In this document: one piece after another, positions 15,047 to 15,968 of the stretch
Numbering within the stretch: position 1 is the stretch's first letter
How the letters are laid out: every line of letters begins with the position of its first letter
Notes under the pieces: generated by a model
The model's database searches: none
What the model saw: only the letters and a program-made list of their open reading frames with translations
Told to the model about the DNA's origin: nothing
Made by a program: the position numbers and the translations under genes
Source: Marinosulfonomonas sp.
GTDB lineage: Bacteria; Pseudomonadota; Alphaproteobacteria; Rhodobacterales; Rhodobacteraceae
Assembly (NCBI GenBank): GCA_015494385.1
Contig: WGBJ01000014.1
Span: 1-15,968, forward strand
Direction: 5' to 3'
Length of the DNA stretch: 15,968 nucleotides

Positions 15047-15968
15047 ATGAGCATCAACACTTTCGGCCATCTGTTTCGCGTCACCACATGGGGCGAAAGC
15101 CACGGTCCCGCGCTGGGGGCAACGGTTGACGGCTGCCCGCCGAATGTGCCGGTGGACGAGGCAATGTTGCAGCACTGGATGGACATGCGCAAACCGGGGC
15201 AGAACAAATACACCACCCAGCGGCGCGAGCCTGACATGGTGCGGATACTGTCCGGTGTGTTCGAGGGCAAGACCACCGGAACGCCGGTGCAGTTGATGAT
15301 CGAAAACACCGATCAGCGCTCCAAGGATTACGGCGACATTGCCGAAAAATTCCGCCCCGGCCATGCCGATATTACCTATTGGCAGAAATACGGCATTCGC
15401 GATTATCGCGGCGGCGGACGGTCCTCGGCACGGGAAACAGCGGCGCGGGTGGCAGCGGGTGGATTGGCCCGTGCGGCGCTGGCGGTTTTGGCACCAAACG
15501 TACAAATCACCGGTTATATGGTACAAATGGGGCCACACGGAATTGACCGGACGCGGCTCGATCTGGACGAAATATCGCGCAACCCGTTCTGGGTGCCCGA
15601 TGCTGTGGCCGCCGAGGAATGGGCCACCTATCTGGATGGTCTGCGCAAATCCGGCAGTTCTGTTGGCGCGGTGGTCGAGGTGGTCGCCCGCGGCCTGCCC
15701 GCCGGTCTGGGCGCGCCGGTTTACGGCAAGCTGGACACAGATCTGGCCGCCGCGATGATGTCGATCAATGCCGTTAAAGGCGTCGAGATCGGCGAAGGCA
15801 TGGGGGCCGCTGTTCTGACCGGCGAGGAAAACGCAGACGAGATCACCATGGGGCCGGACGGGCCGGTTTACAGCAGCAACCACGCAGGCGGTATTCTGGG
15901 CGGTATTTCCACCGGACAGGACGTGGTGGTGCGCTTTGCGGTGAAACCCACGTCGTCCATTCTGACCC
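15047..15968 (+). CDS. aroC: Chorismate synthase, N-terminal part
   Basis: AroC makes chorismate from 5-enolpyruvylshikimate 3-phosphate, the last step of the shikimate pathway, using reduced FMN. The reading frame runs from the ATG at 15047 to the window edge with no stop, about 307 of the roughly 360-370 residues usual for the family. Family signatures are visible: [20 protein letters not shown] near residues 16-35, [15 protein letters not shown] near 125-140, and VKPTSSI at the very end of the window. AAGGAG lies eight bases before the start. It is divergent from thiB. The call is very secure; the missing C-terminus lies outside the window. Confidence 0.97.
   Translation, partial: MSINTFGHLFRVTTWGESHGPALGATVDGCPPNVPVDEAMLQHWMDMRKPGQNKYTTQRREPDMVRILSGVFEGKTTGTPVQLMIENTDQRSKDYGDIAEKFRPGHADITYWQKYGIRDYRGGGRSSARETAARVAAGGLARAALAVLAPNVQITGYMVQMGPHGIDRTRLDLDEISRNPFWVPDAVAAEEWATYLDGLRKSGSSVGAVVEVVARGLPAGLGAPVYGKLDTDLAAAMMSINAVKGVEIGEGMGAAVLTGEENADEITMGPDGPVYSSNHAGGILGGISTGQDVVVRFAVKPTSSILT

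Noticed and set aside
14095-15129. 344-codon plus-strand frame spanning thiB antisense and the riboswitch into aroC
   Set aside because: It runs across a recognisable TPP riboswitch and two real genes in the wrong frame, and shows no domain.

Overview
The window reads as chromosomal DNA of an alphaproteobacterium of the Rhodobacteraceae (Roseobacter-type). The reasons are a fbc/petABC operon whose cytochrome b haem ligands fall at Rhodobacter-like residue numbers, GC-rich codon use, a thiBPQ operon behind a TPP riboswitch, and a short intergenic element containing CAAATATCCCCGCCGGAGGC, which I recall as common in that family. Gene density is high and no gap exceeds 300 bases. I see no insertion sequence, prophage, CRISPR array, tRNA or rRNA.

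Layout. 1-3045 (minus): a three-gene drug-efflux type operon transcribed right to left, TetR-type regulator, then membrane fusion protein, then RND permease (cut by the window edge). Each junction is a 4-base ATGA overlap. A near-perfect 20-bp inverted repeat lies just upstream of the regulator. 3252-5346 (plus): dapF (lysine/peptidoglycan precursor) and mtaB (tRNA methylthiotransferase), one base apart. 5392-8649 (plus): a run of small housekeeping or detoxification-type genes: a Cys-type GST with a TTG start, a TSUP (TauE/SafE) transporter, a PaiB-like FMN-binding protein, a 92-aa membrane-anchored protein of unknown function, and a second GST. Two copies of a 34-bp repeat flank part of this run. 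8844-11544 (plus): petA-petB-petC, the complete cytochrome bc1 complex, closed by a strong bidirectional terminator. 14811-11611 (minus): thiB-thiP-thiQ, a thiamine/TPP ABC importer with overlapping genes, preceded by a TPP riboswitch whose downstream sequence can form two exclusive folds that would hide or expose the thiB Shine-Dalgarno. 15047-end (plus): aroC, chorismate synthase, divergent from thiB and cut by the window edge.

The genes are mostly ordinary core functions. I did not find a clearly new biological system. The points most worth a second look are: DapF carrying serine where the second catalytic cysteine is expected; a predictable two-state expression platform for the thiB riboswitch; the 34-bp repeat, one copy of which seems to supply the ribosome-binding site of a TTG-started gene; the autoregulatory operator candidate of the efflux operon; and cytochrome c1 without the loop disulfide known from Rhodobacter capsulatus. 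All function calls are from reading the translated sequence and recalled family motifs; no database search was run.
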